Positions 47,401 to 49,069 are shown, counted from the stretch's first letter. The stretch is DNA of 64,000 nucleotides from Luteibacter anthropi (GCF_011759365.1 NZ_JAARLZ010000004.1:429277-493276), one strand, 5' to 3'. The notes: generated by a model from the letters alone, not told the origin. Program-made: numbers and translations.

Positions 47401-48330
47401 CTCGTGCGCAACGAACTGCGTTGCAATCTCACCCTCGCATCGCTGTATGAGGCACCGACGCTTTCCGCCATGGCCGCACGCATCGACCTGGGCGGTGACC
47501 GCATCGAGGGCGAGGGGGCGCTGGACGTGCTCCTGCCCTTGCGCTCTACGGGCAATGGCCGTCCGCTGTTCTGCGTGCATCCGGGCGGTGGTTCGGGATG
47601 GATGTACGCCGGCCTTCTGGCACATGTACGTGATCGCCCCGTGTACGCCTTGCAGGCGCGTGCATTGAGCGAACCGGATCGGGCCGCCGGAACGATCGAA
47701 GCCATGGCGGACGATTACCTGGCGCAGATCCGCCGCGTGCAGGCGGAAGGGCCGTATTACCTGCTTGGCTGGTCGCTGGGATGCCATGTCGTGCATGCCA
47801 TGGCCACGCGGCTCCAGGAGGCGGGCGAAGAGGTAGGTATCCTCGCGATGCTGGATAGCTATCCGGTGGAAGAGGCGACCGTACGCGCCGCCATTGCACA
47901 AGGGCCGTCCGAGGAATCCAACCAGGGCATGCGCGAACTCATCGTGCAGTACCTGGAGGACTTCGGCATGGCGCACCTGAGCGGCGACCTGGACGAAACC
48001 TTCTTCGAGCGTTTCATCGGACAGTACGAGCTGGCCCCGTCGTTGCTGCTTCGCTTCAGGCACAGGATGTTCGACGGCAACATGCTGTTCTTCCGCGCGA
48101 CCATCAATGCGGGCAAGGTTCCACCGCCGCGTATCTGGGGCAAGTTCGTCAGCGGACGGATCGATGTACACGATATCGCCTGCGAGCATCACGAGATGAT
48201 GCAACGTCCGGCGCTGAAACACATCGGGCCTGCGCTGGAGGATGCGTTGAGAGCGGCCGACGGCATATCGGTGCCGGCTCGCCCGGCGCAAAGGCTCAGC
48301 GACCTGGTGGTCGATGAGGAAGAAGAATAG
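16636..48330 (+). CDS. Nine-module nonribosomal peptide synthetase with terminal thioesterase
   Basis: This 10,564-residue cytoplasmic multienzyme assembles a peptide from nine amino acids. Domain order: C-terminal half of a condensation domain (1-252); atypical condensation domain C* (253-685); then A-T, C-A-T, E/C-A-T, E/C-A-T, C-C*-A-T, E/C-A-T, E/C-A-T, C-A-T, E/C-A-T, and a thioesterase (about 10,300-10,564). Carrier serines (GGHS) are at about residues 1236, 2300, 3380, 4459, 5952, 7032, 8105, 9167 and 10247. Thioesterase Ser is about 10380 in GWSLGCH. Five condensation domains carry the dual epimerisation/condensation signature HHx5GD. My readings of the A-domain pocket residues predict Leu, D-Ser, D-Asn, aliphatic, D-Leu, D-Asn, Leu, D-Gln, aliphatic. 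I start at ATG 16636 (GGAG nine bases upstream) rather than the in-frame TTG at 16621. No MbtH, phosphopantetheinyl transferase or tailoring gene is adjacent. The product is not one I can name. Confidence 0.97.
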   Translation: MNERLVELRRAWRAHLAGQPVRIDLPFDRPRSLRAGDGLSRCTVACPSGMSEALIDTATAITSTPLAILAGSFAYLCARLAGSRDIVIGANDNGVDDPSALPYRIDASSPVRNVWEQTTQAWQWARDHAGLSFAEVVSALGLDNDSAHHPVFQVFFAWSSGRVAAVPPGVDFAIEARQTDGTLTLEAAYDERLFDTSTVQRLVSLYLSFVTTALDDSSVPLDSAWRAGVEAVQATGNCQALDRLLSGTRSDTGAWYPLSTAQKAIWIEEQATKGSSYQTISVLRCGPAVDRDLLEAAVDAVIAQNPVFWLEWNDAGWQRQSSVPMTTRVSFVDESTAGEWDRTEIIRQWHRDAIADIDMKGVAAVFHWADTSWVVWRLHHLVTDGWTTIRTGENLAKNYALLARDPAHRFAPGRHYLDCLPSDVIYEDSPAFSEDGAFWHDGCAALPETPLLAALADRPHAIDEPFRVSSVTRTLSPDLQAAIQRAADEASVTPSECLTALTAMYLARMAGEEDIVIGVAYLNRTRDMLDTLGQFAKVLPLRLSPDGETIAARIGASAEAFRHVMTHGRYPFSELVRQHGLDARHVEVSVNTLFLKRGIELGGDPAHLEWLSGPQAGLSFLYTQFGRQAAMGLELRFNLSVFDEASVERHADRLLDYLAEAAADLNARPQDVALLTPDERHLLLDTWNATGRAYDTDRCIHALFEAQVEQNPDAVALVSNDELLTYADLNAKANRLAHHLIDRGVGREDRVAVCVERSPGLVTALLAVLKAGAAYVPLDPGYPTERLEQILADVEPAAILADGAGRGALGDRSGDSFDLDDATVASTGPVSNPAVPGLGSSDLAYLIYTSGSTGTPKGVMVEHRTFVNLIAWHAETFGLAPGQHSTATAGMAFDASAWEIWPALASGVTLHLPPARVNRDPALLLPWWREQPLDSAFLVTPLAQLAMEGTLPQGLRHLLVGGDRLGGVPASLPAHVRLTNNYGPTETTVVATSGTVEAGDVQPSIGRPIANTRVYVLDAHQQPVPPGATGELYVGGAGVARGYWRRPELTSERFLADPFSGVPDARMYRTGDLVRFLPDGRLAYLGRNDEQVKIRGFRIELGDIEAKLKAVETVSDAVVVARVQAAGEKRLVAYVVLSDGADADLAMPALRTQLGQQLPDYMVPSAFVCLEALPLTANGKLDRRALPAPDDDAFVRGQYEAPRGDVEETLAATWQALLGVDRVGRDDDFFALGGHSLLAVKLLGRLPTLFQIELPLSELFAAPTLAGFAEVVSQRLAGTPTGSVVIEGVSRDAVLPLSFAQQRLWFLAQLDDNNESYHIPLGLRLRGPLDKATWRRALDTVWDRHEALRSHFVSVGCTPQVRLLPPGQGMPWREDDLRDVPDPSGEMDRLHGEEGRAPFDLATGPLVRARWIELADDDRVFLLTQHHIISDGWSVGVLLKELSSLYDAFQQGHGNPLPALDIQYPDYAVWQRAWMSGGRLAAQSAYWKRQLADAPVLLALPTDRPRPPQQSFEGASVPVSLDAVTTARLKAFSQTHGATLFMGVLAAWSSVLSRLSGQDDLVIGIPGANRGHVQTESLVGFFVNSLALRIDLSARPDVATLLDRVRRVTVDAQVHQDLPFEQVVEAVQPPRHLEHTPIFQVMLAWDNDEIGQWNVEGVHGEIMDVPWMPVKYDIELNIGEHEGCLEGNLRYATALFDTETMERHRDALLTLLGTMVVDPLQPVGSIDILGTEERTRVLTTWNATERSYPTDLGIHQLFEAQVERTPGSVAVITDEEQVTYGWLNAEANRLAHMLIDKGVGPDVRVAVYAERSVSMVVGLLAVLKAGGGYVPLDPSYPVDRLEWMLEDCAPKVLLTTATLRDTLQVDSSIVMLGLDDPSRPWSHGSADNPSVAGFSPSSLAYVIYTSGSTGRPKGVMNEHLGVVNRLIWMQEAYGLTESDAVLQKTPFGFDVSVWEFFWPLLNGARLVMARPQGHKDPSYLAEAIRRHGITILHFVPSMLQIFVDSGKASDLPGLRHVMCSGEALPGALARRLREALPSVALHNLYGPTEAAVDVTAWSCTGDDLPDNIPIGKPVANTSIYLLDAYVQPVPQGAVGELYIGGVQVARGYLNRPDLTAERFVADPFSGIPGARMYRTGDLARHQPDGTIVYLGRNDDQVKIRGFRIELGEIEGRLLEKDSIRDAAVVARDAAGGKFLVAYVVFKPGTHRASELDVLRAQLAQRLPDYMVPSAFVVLDALPLTPNGKLDRKSLPAPDDSAYARESYEAPLGPVEETLAQLWQELLGIERVGRTDNFFALGGHSLLAVQHMERLRGQGLSLEVRALFAAPNLREVAAMLGQNHEVVVPENLVHHDTAVIHPAMLPLIDLTDEDIERIVAKVPGGVSNIQDIYALSPLQDGILFHHLMAKQGDPYMLLVELALADKDLLDRFLGAVQTVVDRHDILRTCFVWDQLSQPAQVVWRHAAVEVTTWQLDPEAGEIGTQLLALVDPRHHRVDLERAPLLRFDVAYDAANGRWHVALRLHHLASDHSGLEILFDEVQTILASGVDALAPARPFRQLVAQARLGVSEDAHAAYFRTQLSDVDTPSLPFGLSEVHGDGQAVDEFHETLPASLNARLREQARRHGVSLASLCHLAWGQVVARTSGQDTAVFGTVLFGRMHGGEGADRAMGLFINTLPIRLDLDSTPVLESVKLTHRKLADLLQHEHASLALAQRCSGVQAPAPLFGSLLNYRHNRELGTELEAIRQLGIELLSAEERTSYPLSLSVEDGGDSLGLTVQIVRPLDARAVSAYMHHALASLATALETAPASPVHGLAILPEGERTLLLETWNATEQNYPQDSFIHRMFEDQVERTPYAIALIAGDDRVSYADLDTRANRLAHHLLDRGVRPDDRVALCAERSVDMVVGLLAILKAGSAYVPLDPAYAGERLAQVLGDAQPALLVHDATGREVLGVLPADLVAIDLGNDTPWAALPGDRPQVQDLAAHHLAYMIYTSGSTGIPKGVMIEHRAAVNYLHWSVGAYAPRRTVVSSSLAFDATITSLVTPLLCGAEVVLLGSGREIDELEALVRSDAGLLKITPSHLDLLGKGLRASGAVTHVDALVIGGEALPPQVVGDWKRLQPGIRMINEYGPTETVVGCAIYEATGEETTVVPIGRPIANTRLYLLDAYQQPVPLGAVGELYIGGAGVARGYWNRPDLTAERFLRDPFSAVPDARMYRTGDLARYLPDGNLVYLGRNDEQVKIRGFRIEPGEIEAHLLAQASVRDVAVVALGDGAGGKRLVAYVVPGNGSDGDQVIADARDRLSHALPDYMVPSAFVLIDALPLTPNGKLDRKALPAPDEAAFVRERYEAPMGEVEETLARIWQDLLGVEQVGRHDNFFALGGHSLLAIQHMERLRRQGLSLEVRALFAAPTLRELAGMLGSNHEVVVPDNLIDPGTTSIHPAMLPLIELTQADIDHIVAQVPGGVSNIQDIYALSPLQDGILFHHMMAEKGDPYLQRALLSTREHGSLDRFLGAVQQVVDRHDILRTAFFWDQLSRPAQVVLRRTAIEVTSWTLDAADGPVADQLMKQVDPREHRVDLGHAPLLRFDIARDAQADHWYVVLRLHHLIIDHAGLDILLDEVKTILAGHGSSLPPAEPFRRLVAQARLGIGEAEHEAYFRAQLADVETSSLPFGVGETQADDYDVEEWHEALPQALNDRLRAQARRHGVSLASLCHLAWGQVVARSSGQDTAVFGTVLFGRMHAGEGADRAMGLFINTLPIRLDLDGTSVRESVQLAHRKLAELLRHEYASLALAQRCSGVEAPAPLFAALLNYRHNRIEASRSGVDTGLGLDVLHGEERTNYPLTLSVEDGGDSLGLTAQTMAPLDPRSICAYMRVALESLAAALDHAPDTPVGELAILPQEQRALLLETRNATARPYPADRRIHEVFEGWVVETPDATAIVDADISLTYDELNRRANVLAHALIDFGIRPGEHVAIRAGRSIGLVVAELAVLKCGAVYVPIDPETPEDRHAWMLADAEVRCILVDERPAGEAAGIPVLSIRTAQSACAQDSNPALRLKGDTPAYLIYTSGSTGTPKGVLVTHRGVNRLVLNNGYADFRSTDRIALAANPAFDASTMELWGALLNGASLVVVERQVLLDPAALTAIIESSGISVLFATTSIFNQYAREIPHVLARLRVLMSGGERAEPASYRHILAQPTAPLLLNCYGPTETTTYATTASVTEVAEDATDIPIGRPISNTRVYVLDARGQLLPPGAPGELHIGGDGVATGYWKRPELTMERFVPDPFSDVAGARMYRTGDLVRYLPDGNLVYLGRNDQQVKIRGFRIEPGEIQARLLELQSIRDAAVVARSVANGEKRLVAYVVLHEGIGADGIVPVLRSHLGQRLPAYMLPSAFVIVGALPLTANGKLDRRALPVPDDDAYAHGDYEAPQGETEQALAGIWQELLGLKRVGRHDNFFALGGHSLLAIRILGRLQQVFGRSLSMRALFAAPTVAGLAIAIDEAPLQRDDAAMPVVDRHGTMPLSFAEERMLATHLAATHGGMLNSSMILELTGALVPERLERALQAVVARHEILRTRYEMGAEGRFVPVIALPGMFRLSIRQVADDGVALAKEQAGRLPDCFEGPVFAATLLVATPGQAWLVLNIHHAVTDGVSSQAIWRDVCVAYERDEPSLPAPAHQYRDYAAWQRRHLDGGRLDELRRAWRAQLAGLPVCLNLPFDRSRPSVMSDDTGHLDIACPAALVRDIQRVAASYRVTPFVLLETTLAIVLGQLAGSRDVVVGTVAEGRRLPGTESMVGMFVNSIALPHRVELSSRVQDHWTQGVEALMWGLEHGDLPFAEIVAAVNPQRSASHDPIFQVFCQLQQSVSDADISLGDLAVKPVSRGLSGRGADIAIIFRHGQDSLVADVSFSADLFDAASMEAILSLYMSFLAGAIRAPQASVGDVWQESVTRLLSSGQHEALERMLHRPAPATGAWYPLSLAQETVWLQEQAAPEGSSHQAVAIMRCAPSSDRARLDDAARALIAQHQSCWLEWSRTGSQHEARVPATRFERIVIDAPAAPEAQEQVIRDWHRSLMKASDDRQGVVAMFHWPDNACVVLRFHHMVYDGWSVIRYYERLVKNYSLLETNPAHVFTMDRVFIDTLKSDQAYLDSATHTDDTLFWKTASGSWPETTLLSSLADRPHAEDEAQRVASVTRALPTVLQDALNRLAEEASVSLAECITALTTLYLSRVSGEGNLAFGVAFLNRTRDALDIPGQFAKALPLGLSLDAREGTVGGSIAYIAEAFRDVLKHGRYPFGDIVRRLGLDARHTEVSVNTLFLKRGIELEGQPSHIQWLSGPEGGLSFLFTQFGRQASMDLELRFNRALFDDATIERHADRLLHFLAQVSLDLNARVADIPLLLDEERTLVLDTWNATEQVFAEDACIQQLVEAQARQHPDLPALVGADEIVSYTELNLRANRLAHHLVELGVAPDTRVALCAERSVNLVVGLLAVLKAGGAYVPLDPAYASERLSHVLGDAQPVLLLADAAGREALGEVACLALDAPQAWSTQPSTNPQVEGLTSRHLAYLIYTSGSTGTPKGVMVEHRSFANLIAWHARTFELAPGQRTTATAGMAFDASAWEIWPALASGVTLQLPPPAANRDHALLLPWWRAQASDSAFLVTPLAQLAMEDPLPTGLRHLLVGGDRLNALSASLPATLTVTNNYGPTETTVVATSGAVNPGDTNPSIGRPIANTRLYVLDAQQQPVPLGAVGELYVGGVGVARGYWNRPELTAERFLADPFSATAEARMYRTGDLVRYLPDGQLVYLGRNDEQVKIRGYRIEPGEIEARLREREDVRDVAVVARALGTGEKRLVAYVVLHEGIDADAVIPTLRTQLSQQLPDYMVPSAFVALEVLPLTPNGKLDRKALPLPDDSAFAREAYEAPQGQIEETLAAIWQDLLGLEKIGRHDNFFTLGGHSLLAVQHMERLRREGLSVEVRALFSTPTLSELAASLGEHREVVVPENRIPSDALAITPAMLPLIELTQADIDRIVARVPGGVANVQDIYALSPLQDGILFHHLLAEEGDPYLLIAQLVFPDRALLDRFLAAVQHVVDRHDILRTGFVWDQLSRPAQVVWRKADVAVTTWDIDPGKGPIAEQLRAGVDPRHHRIDLGEASLLRYDIAQDPQDGRWHAVQRLHHLVGDHSGLEILYGEVRALLLGHGANLGPAQPFRHLVAQARLGMGEAAHEAYFRGQLGDIDTPSLPFGLAEVHRDGQQVGEAHALLPAGLNTRLREQARRHGVSLASLCHLAWGQVVARTSGQDAAVFGTVLFGRMHGGEGADRAMGLFINTLPIRLDLDGTPVLKSVKLTHRKLADLLQHEHASLALAQRCSGVQAPAPLFSALLNYRHNRPIEGDVVDSDELGIEVIGGEERTNYPLTLSVEDHGDALGLTAQVVFPLRPEAICGYMQVALESLATALETTPDAPVGELPVLPADERHLLLDTWNATARAYPQDTCIHQLFEDQVSRTPDAVAVIAGGERLSYAELNARANRLAHELLERGVNPGDRVALCAERSVGMVLGLLAIMKAGGAYVPLDPAYAGDRLGQMLRDAEPALLLWDRAGRGVLGEAPQALPQVALDDEASWLQRPVTDPVVLGLTSRNLAYMIYTSGSTGTPKGVMIEHRGAVNYLHWAIEAYAPGRATVSSSLAFDATVTSLIVPLVSGGEVLLLGSGQEIDELEAQVQVQGGLVKITPSHLDLLGKGLRTRGVPSHIDLLVIGGEALPPAVVSDWKRLQPGIRMVNEYGPTETVVGCAIYEATGEETTVVPIGRPIANTRLYLLDAYRQPVPLGAVGELYIGGDGVARGYWNRPELTTERFLADPFSDVSGARMYRTGDLARYLPDGNLVYLGRNDEQVKIRGFRIEPGEIEACLLDESSVRDVAVVALGDRSGSKRLVAYVVPHESADRRGMAASLRTHAVHALPDYMVPSAFVLIDALPLTPNGKLDRKALPAPDDDAFIRERYEASEGEIEATLARIWQELLGVEKVGRNDNFFALGGHSLLAVQHMEWLRREGLSLEVRALFAAPSLRELAAMLGDNHEVAVPANLIDTETRKITPAMLPLIGLSQTDIDRIVEQVPGGLANIQDIYGLSPLQDGILFHHLLAEQGDPYLQRVLLSFGEREALNRFLAAVQQVVDRHDILRTAFVWDRLAEPAQVVLRKATLQVTERAFDPASGSVAAQLMASVDPTHHRVDLSRAPLLRYDIAHDAGDDRWYVVQRMHHLIVDHSGLEVLLGEVKAILAGHADQLGTAQPFRNLIAQARLGLSEDDHEIYFREQLGDIDTPSLPFGMAEVHNEGQQTAEWHEGLPASLNDRLRAQARRHGVSLASLCHLAWGQVVARTSGQETAVFGTVLFGRMHGGEGADRTMGLFINTLPIRLDVDTTSVADSVKQAHRKLADLLLHEHAPLALAQRCSGVEAPSPLFSALLNYRHNRELVAEPAVDDGLDIRLVSAEERTNYPLVLSVEDHGDALGLTVQAVHPLKPAAIAAYMHRALESLADALEHNPGRPARELSILPADERHLLLKTWNATESAFAQDTCIHQLVEARALHSPDVLALVAAEEWVSYAELNAKANRLAHRLIRLGVAPDTRVALCAERSVNLVVGLLAVLKAGGAYVPLDPAYASERLSHVLGDAQPVLLLADAAGREALGEVACLALDAPQAWSTQPSTNPQVEGLTSRHLAYLIYTSGSTGTPKGVMVEHRSFANLIAWHARTFELAPGQRTTATAGMAFDASAWEIWPALASGVTLQLPPPAANRDHALLLPWWRAQASDSAFLVTPLAQLAMEESLPTGLRHLLVGGDRLNALPASLPATLTVTNNYGPTETTVVATSGAVNPGDTNPSIGRPIANTRLYVLDAQQQPVPLGAVGELYVGGVGVARGYWNRPELTAERFLADPFSATAEARMYRTGDLVRYLPDGQLVYLGRNDEQVKIRGYRIEPGEIEARLREREDVRDVAVVARALGTGEKRLVAYVVLHEGIDADAVIPTLRTQLSQQLPDYMVPSAFVALEVLPLTPNGKLDRKALPLPDDSAFAREAYEAPQGQIEETLAAIWQDLLGLEKIGRHDNFFTLGGHSLLAVRLLGRLPAQFGIELPLPVLFTAPTLAQLADAIAGHLGAASGVQTRIEAISRDGALPLSFAQQRLWFLSQMDDIGASYHVVLGLRLRGQVDKISWRRSLDRIWSRHEALRSRFVSVDGQPHVRLLDAGQGMPWREDDLAGDADQAATLHRLFVDDIDMPFDLAEGPLIRAHWISLGTNDQAFVLVQHHIVSDGWSMGVLTDELASLYRAFAQGADDPLPAMDIQYPDYAAWQRSWLQGERLAMQRAYWKRQLAEAPVLLALPTDHPRPPQQRFDGASLPVSVDARTSTRLKALAHEHGATPFMAVLAAWASVLGRLSGQDDLVIGIPSANRGHAQVEGLIGFFVNSLALRIDLSDSPSVSELLEQVKQVALQAQAHQDLPFEQVVDVVQPPRHLDHTPVFQVMLTWESGDQGQDVLPGVTRESLLAPWNPAKYDVELNIGERDGQLQGELRYATALFDAGTMERHREALLRVLDAMAADASQTVGRIDVLSDAERGLLLDEWNTTRSEYPGDLCIHQVFEARAAHAPEAVALVSGHARMTYATLNASANRVAHELIALGVRPDDRVALCMERGAGMLVGLLAILKAGGAYVPLDPAYPADRLGLILHDAGPRLLVADEDGRRALGDEALAGMTHLDLDALLSGTDLKPDHNPVVEGLRADHLAYVIYTSGSTGTPKGVMVEHRNFINHLHWQVGRFGFTSDDVFLLRTSIAFDASVWELWTPLLVGAAAVVLPREAMRDVAAMHRHVVEHDVSIVQLIPSMLPLFFQCGDIDGVRLLFCGGEPLKLDTPAHRGHPMWNKVVNLYGPTETTIDATSWVYTANVTTAIAPIGRPVANTRLYLLDTFGQLVPRGAAGELYIGGDGVARGYLNRPELTAERFLADPFHGEAGARMYRTGDVARYLPDGNLEFLGRNDDQVKIRGYRIELGEVEARLAEHPAVSEVVVLAREDAGEKRLVAYVVPQLDAHRVDLVATLRTKASRSLPDYMVPAAYVVLDALPLMPNGKLDRRALPVPDGDAFARERFEAPQGPVEQALARIWQALLNVEKVGRNDNFFALGGHSLLAVQHMEQLRRVGLSMEVRALFAAPNLRELAAMLGGHHEVAVPDNLIVEGTHAITPQMLPLIDLGQADIDRIVAQVPGGVANIQDIYGLSPLQDGILFHHQLAGQGDPYLQRVLLSFGDRSGLDRFLAAVQQVVDRHDILRTAFAWDRLPEPAQVVWRKATLPVAQRTFDTSVAPVMDQLMAAVDPARHRMDLTRAPLLRYDIAHDVEEGRWLVAQSMHHLIMDHSGLEVLFGEIRTILAGKAGTLAVAQPFRGLVAQARLGLGEAAHEAYFREQLGDIDMPSLSFGLDGTVPPGQPVEEWHEALSPALNTRLREQARRHGVSLASLCHLAWGQVVARTSGQDTAVFGTVLFGRMHGGTGADRAMGLFINTLPIRFDLDDTPVLDSVKLAHRKLADLLQHEHAPLALAQRCSGVQSPTPLFNTLLNYRHNASLATEAAGQTGPDIRMLSAEERTNYPLVLSVEDHGDALGLTAQAISAVRPQAVCGYMRSALESLAEALETASAGPVGALAILPQEERRLLLDTWNATRRDYPAQESTYALFARHVARAPDAPAIIEGDVQLSYAELDQRSNVLAHALRDHGAGPGDRIAIRAGRGIALVIAELAVLRLGAAYLPIVPETPADRQLWMMADGDVRLILVDEGDVAPEGQVVPSLGIRQPLFPGELSSLVEGSMTGASPAYLMYTSGSTGTPKGVVAPQRGISRLVLNNGYAGFASSDRFALAANPAFDASTVEVWGALLNGACLVVVSRDVLLDPARVAKTIEQEGITVLFVTTAIFNQYVREIPRALAGLRVLMCGGERAEPSAFRHLLAQAKDLQLVHCYGPTETTTYATTYTARQVPDDVDNVPIGRPIANTTAYLLDERGQLVPPGATGELFIGGDGVAIGYWNRPELTAERFLPDPFSDVPDARMYRTGDLARFLPDGNLVFLGRNDGQVKIRGFRIELGEVQSRLLEQEAVKDAVVVATQDGAGIKRLVAYVALEQSWGQEDALAALRERLAQELPDYMVPSAFVLLDALPLTANGKVDYRALPVPDDEAYAREQYEAPTEGVESVLAGIWQGLLGVERVGRHDDFFALGGHSLSAARLLSLVRNELRCNLTLASLYEAPTLSAMAARIDLGGDRIEGEGALDVLLPLRSTGNGRPLFCVHPGGGSGWMYAGLLAHVRDRPVYALQARALSEPDRAAGTIEAMADDYLAQIRRVQAEGPYYLLGWSLGCHVVHAMATRLQEAGEEVGILAMLDSYPVEEATVRAAIAQGPSEESNQGMRELIVQYLEDFGMAHLSGDLDETFFERFIGQYELAPSLLLRFRHRMFDGNMLFFRATINAGKVPPPRIWGKFVSGRIDVHDIACEHHEMMQRPALKHIGPALEDALRAADGISVPARPAQRLSDLVVDEEEE
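20471..23650 (+). other. NRPS module 2: C (LCL), A (Ser), T
   Basis: The C domain begins LPLSFAQQRLWF (20518) and has HHIISDGW at residue 1426, a canonical LCL catalytic motif. The A-domain pocket reads D-V-W-H-M-S-L-V-D-K, close to the serine code (DVWHxSLxDK). Carrier Ser is residue 2300. A dual E/C domain follows, so serine is predicted to become D. Its hydroxyl is the only obvious nucleophile for lactone closure among the predicted residues. Confidence 0.85.
23651..26890 (+). other. NRPS module 3: dual E/C, A (Asn), T
   Basis: The condensation domain carries HHLMAKQGD (23833-23859), matching the dual epimerisation/condensation signature HH[I/L]x4GD, and a second motif HHLASDHSG (24193). 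The A pocket reads D-A-T-K-V-G-E-V-G-K, close to asparagine codes (DLTKxGEVGK). Carrier Ser is residue 3380. Another dual E/C follows, predicting D-Asn. Confidence 0.8.
26891..30120 (+). other. NRPS module 4: dual E/C, A (aliphatic?), T
   Basis: Dual E/C motif HHMMAEKGD is at 27073-27099. The A pocket reads D-A-M-F-M-G-C-T-Y-K. This fits the general DAxFxGxTxK pattern of branched aliphatic residues (Val/Ile type), but Met at 239 and Tyr at 331 are not from a code I know. Carrier Ser is residue 4459. The next C domain is LCL-like, so this residue should stay L. The A domain is a close relative of that in module 9. Confidence 0.7.
30121..34610 (+). other. NRPS module 5: full C plus C*, A (Leu), T
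   Basis: This is a tandem of two condensation-type domains. The first (starting MPLSFAEERML at 30181) is complete, with HHAVTDG at 30556. The second, C* (GAWYPLS at 31534), has HHMVYDGW at 31918 and is the sister of the C* in module 1. The A-domain pocket is D-A-W-F-L-G-N-V-V-K, leucine. Carrier Ser is residue 5952, followed by a dual E/C, predicting D-Leu. Confidence 0.85.
33019..34502 (+). repeat. Near-identical A-T unit, copy 1 (module 5)
   Basis: This segment of about 1,484 bp matches 39478-40961 at a constant offset of 6,459 bases, with only scattered substitutions. At the protein level I see about three changes (for example EDPL versus EESL and ALSAS versus ALPAS). The match begins just after the first A-domain motif and stops abruptly after the carrier-site LLAV. 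Confidence 0.92.
34611..37850 (+). other. NRPS module 6: dual E/C, A (Asn), T
   Basis: Dual E/C motif HHLLAEEGD is at 34789-34815. The A pocket is D-A-T-K-V-G-E-V-G-K, identical to module 3, so asparagine is predicted. Carrier Ser is about residue 7032. A dual E/C follows, so the residue should be D. Confidence 0.8.
37851..41070 (+). other. NRPS module 7: dual E/C, A (Leu), T
   Basis: Dual E/C motif HHLLAEQGD is at 38029-38055. The A-T unit is almost the same sequence as in module 5 and gives the same leucine code, but here there is no C* in front of it. Carrier Ser is about residue 8105. An LCL-type C domain follows, so L-Leu is expected. Confidence 0.85.
39478..40961 (+). repeat. Near-identical A-T unit, copy 2 (module 7)
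   Basis: This is the second copy of the leucine A-T unit. After LLAV the sequence switches to RLLGRL (an LCL-type partner) where copy 1 has QHMERL (an E/C-type partner). The exchange therefore ended inside the T domain. Confidence 0.92.
41071..44250 (+). other. NRPS module 8: C (LCL), A (Gln), T
   Basis: The C domain starts LPLSFAQQRLWFLSQ (41125) with HHIVSDGW at 41518. The A pocket reads D-A-W-Q-F-G-L-I-D-K, a known glutamine code, with glutamate as the usual alternative. Carrier Ser is residue 9167. A dual E/C follows, predicting D-Gln. Confidence 0.85.
44251..48330 (+). other. NRPS module 9 with thioesterase: dual E/C, A (aliphatic?), T, TE
   Basis: Dual E/C motif HHQLAGQGD is at 44434-44460. 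The A pocket reads D-A-V-F-M-G-C-T-Y-K, nearly the module 4 code, so an aliphatic residue is the best guess. Carrier Ser is residue 10247. The type I thioesterase begins about 47530 (FCVHPGGGSGW) and has nucleophile motif GWSLGCH (Ser about 10380), an LDSYP Asp block and a late EHHEMM His. It releases the chain by hydrolysis or cyclisation. The protein ends in an acidic DEEEE tail. Confidence 0.85.
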
Positions 48331-48342
48331 GGAGAAAGGAAT

Positions 48343-48374
48343 GACGGACGATGGAATACGCCCCATCGTCCGTC
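48343..48374. terminator. Hairpin between the NRPS and the convergent LysE-type gene
   Basis: A perfect 12-bp inverted repeat (GACGGACGATGG / CCATCGTCCGTC) with an 8-base loop lies 13 bases after the NRPS stop. No T-tract follows on either strand, so it may be a factor-assisted terminator or an mRNA 3'-end stabiliser rather than a classic intrinsic terminator. Confidence 0.6.
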
Positions 48375-48424
48375 GGTGCGTCAGAAGCGCAGGTCGAGAG
48401 CGGGACCCTCAAGATCCATCAGGT

Positions 48425-49069
48425 TCACTGTCTGGCTGACACCGCAAGGCGAAGCCCGAGCAGGATGAAAAGTGCGCCGACGGTGCGATTGATCCAGCGC
48501 GAGATGGCCTGGCTGGGGCGGATGCGGTTGCCGGCGAAGCCGATCGTCAGCGCAAGCACGTGGCACCACAGCATGCCGACGGTGTTGAAGATCAGGCCGA
48601 GCACGAGGAACGCGACGGCGGTGTGTCCCTTGGAGGCATCGATGAACTGCGGCATGAAGGCGAGGAAGAACAGGGCGACCTTCGGGTTGAATACGTTGCT
48701 GATGAAGCCCTGCATGAAGATGCGCCTGCGGGCGACCGGCAGCGGCGCCGTGGGGGCGGCCTCGACGGCCGCGGCCTTGCCGCGTGTGGCAAGCAGCGTC
48801 TTCACGCCGATATAGACCAGATAGGCGGCACCGATGGATTTGACCACGGCGAAGGCCTCGGCCGAAGCGGCCAGCAGAGCGGCCATGCCGAACGCGGCAG
48901 CAGCGATATGGATGCAGGTGCCGGTACCGATACCCAATGCCGCCATGGAGCCCGCCCGCCAGCCGGATCGCGCCGAGTGCGTGGCAATCAGCAGGGAATC
49001 GGGGCCGGGGGCGATATTCAGCAGAAGGCCTGACAGGACGAACAGGGCGAGATCGTGGATGCCGAACAT
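48425..49069 (-). CDS. LysE/RhtB family amino-acid exporter
   Basis: This 214-residue inner-membrane protein has about six hydrophobic segments and the two family signatures: NIAPGPDSLLI after the first helix and NVFNPKVALFFLAFMPQF in the middle. RhtB-type members export homoserine, threonine, leucine or related amino acids and derivatives. It is convergent with the synthetase gene, so co-regulation is not implied. An exporter of this size would not be expected to move a nonapeptide. Confidence 0.92.
   Translation of the reverse strand: MFGIHDLALFVLSGLLLNIAPGPDSLLIATHSARSGWRAGSMAALGIGTGTCIHIAAAAFGMAALLAASAEAFAVVKSIGAAYLVYIGVKTLLATRGKAAAVEAAPTAPLPVARRRIFMQGFISNVFNPKVALFFLAFMPQFIDASKGHTAVAFLVLGLIFNTVGMLWCHVLALTIGFAGNRIRPSQAISRWINRTVGALFILLGLRLAVSARQ

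Noticed and set aside
16636..48330. Siderophore synthetase
   Set aside because: Proximity to a TonB receptor suggested it, but the predicted residues carry no catechol, hydroxamate, thiazoline or hydroxy-acid ligand, and no Fur-like operator was recognised. It is kept only as a hypothesis about the receptor.
48425..49069. Dedicated exporter of the nonapeptide
   Set aside because: LysE/RhtB proteins move single amino acids or small derivatives, and the gene is convergent with the synthetase rather than in its operon.
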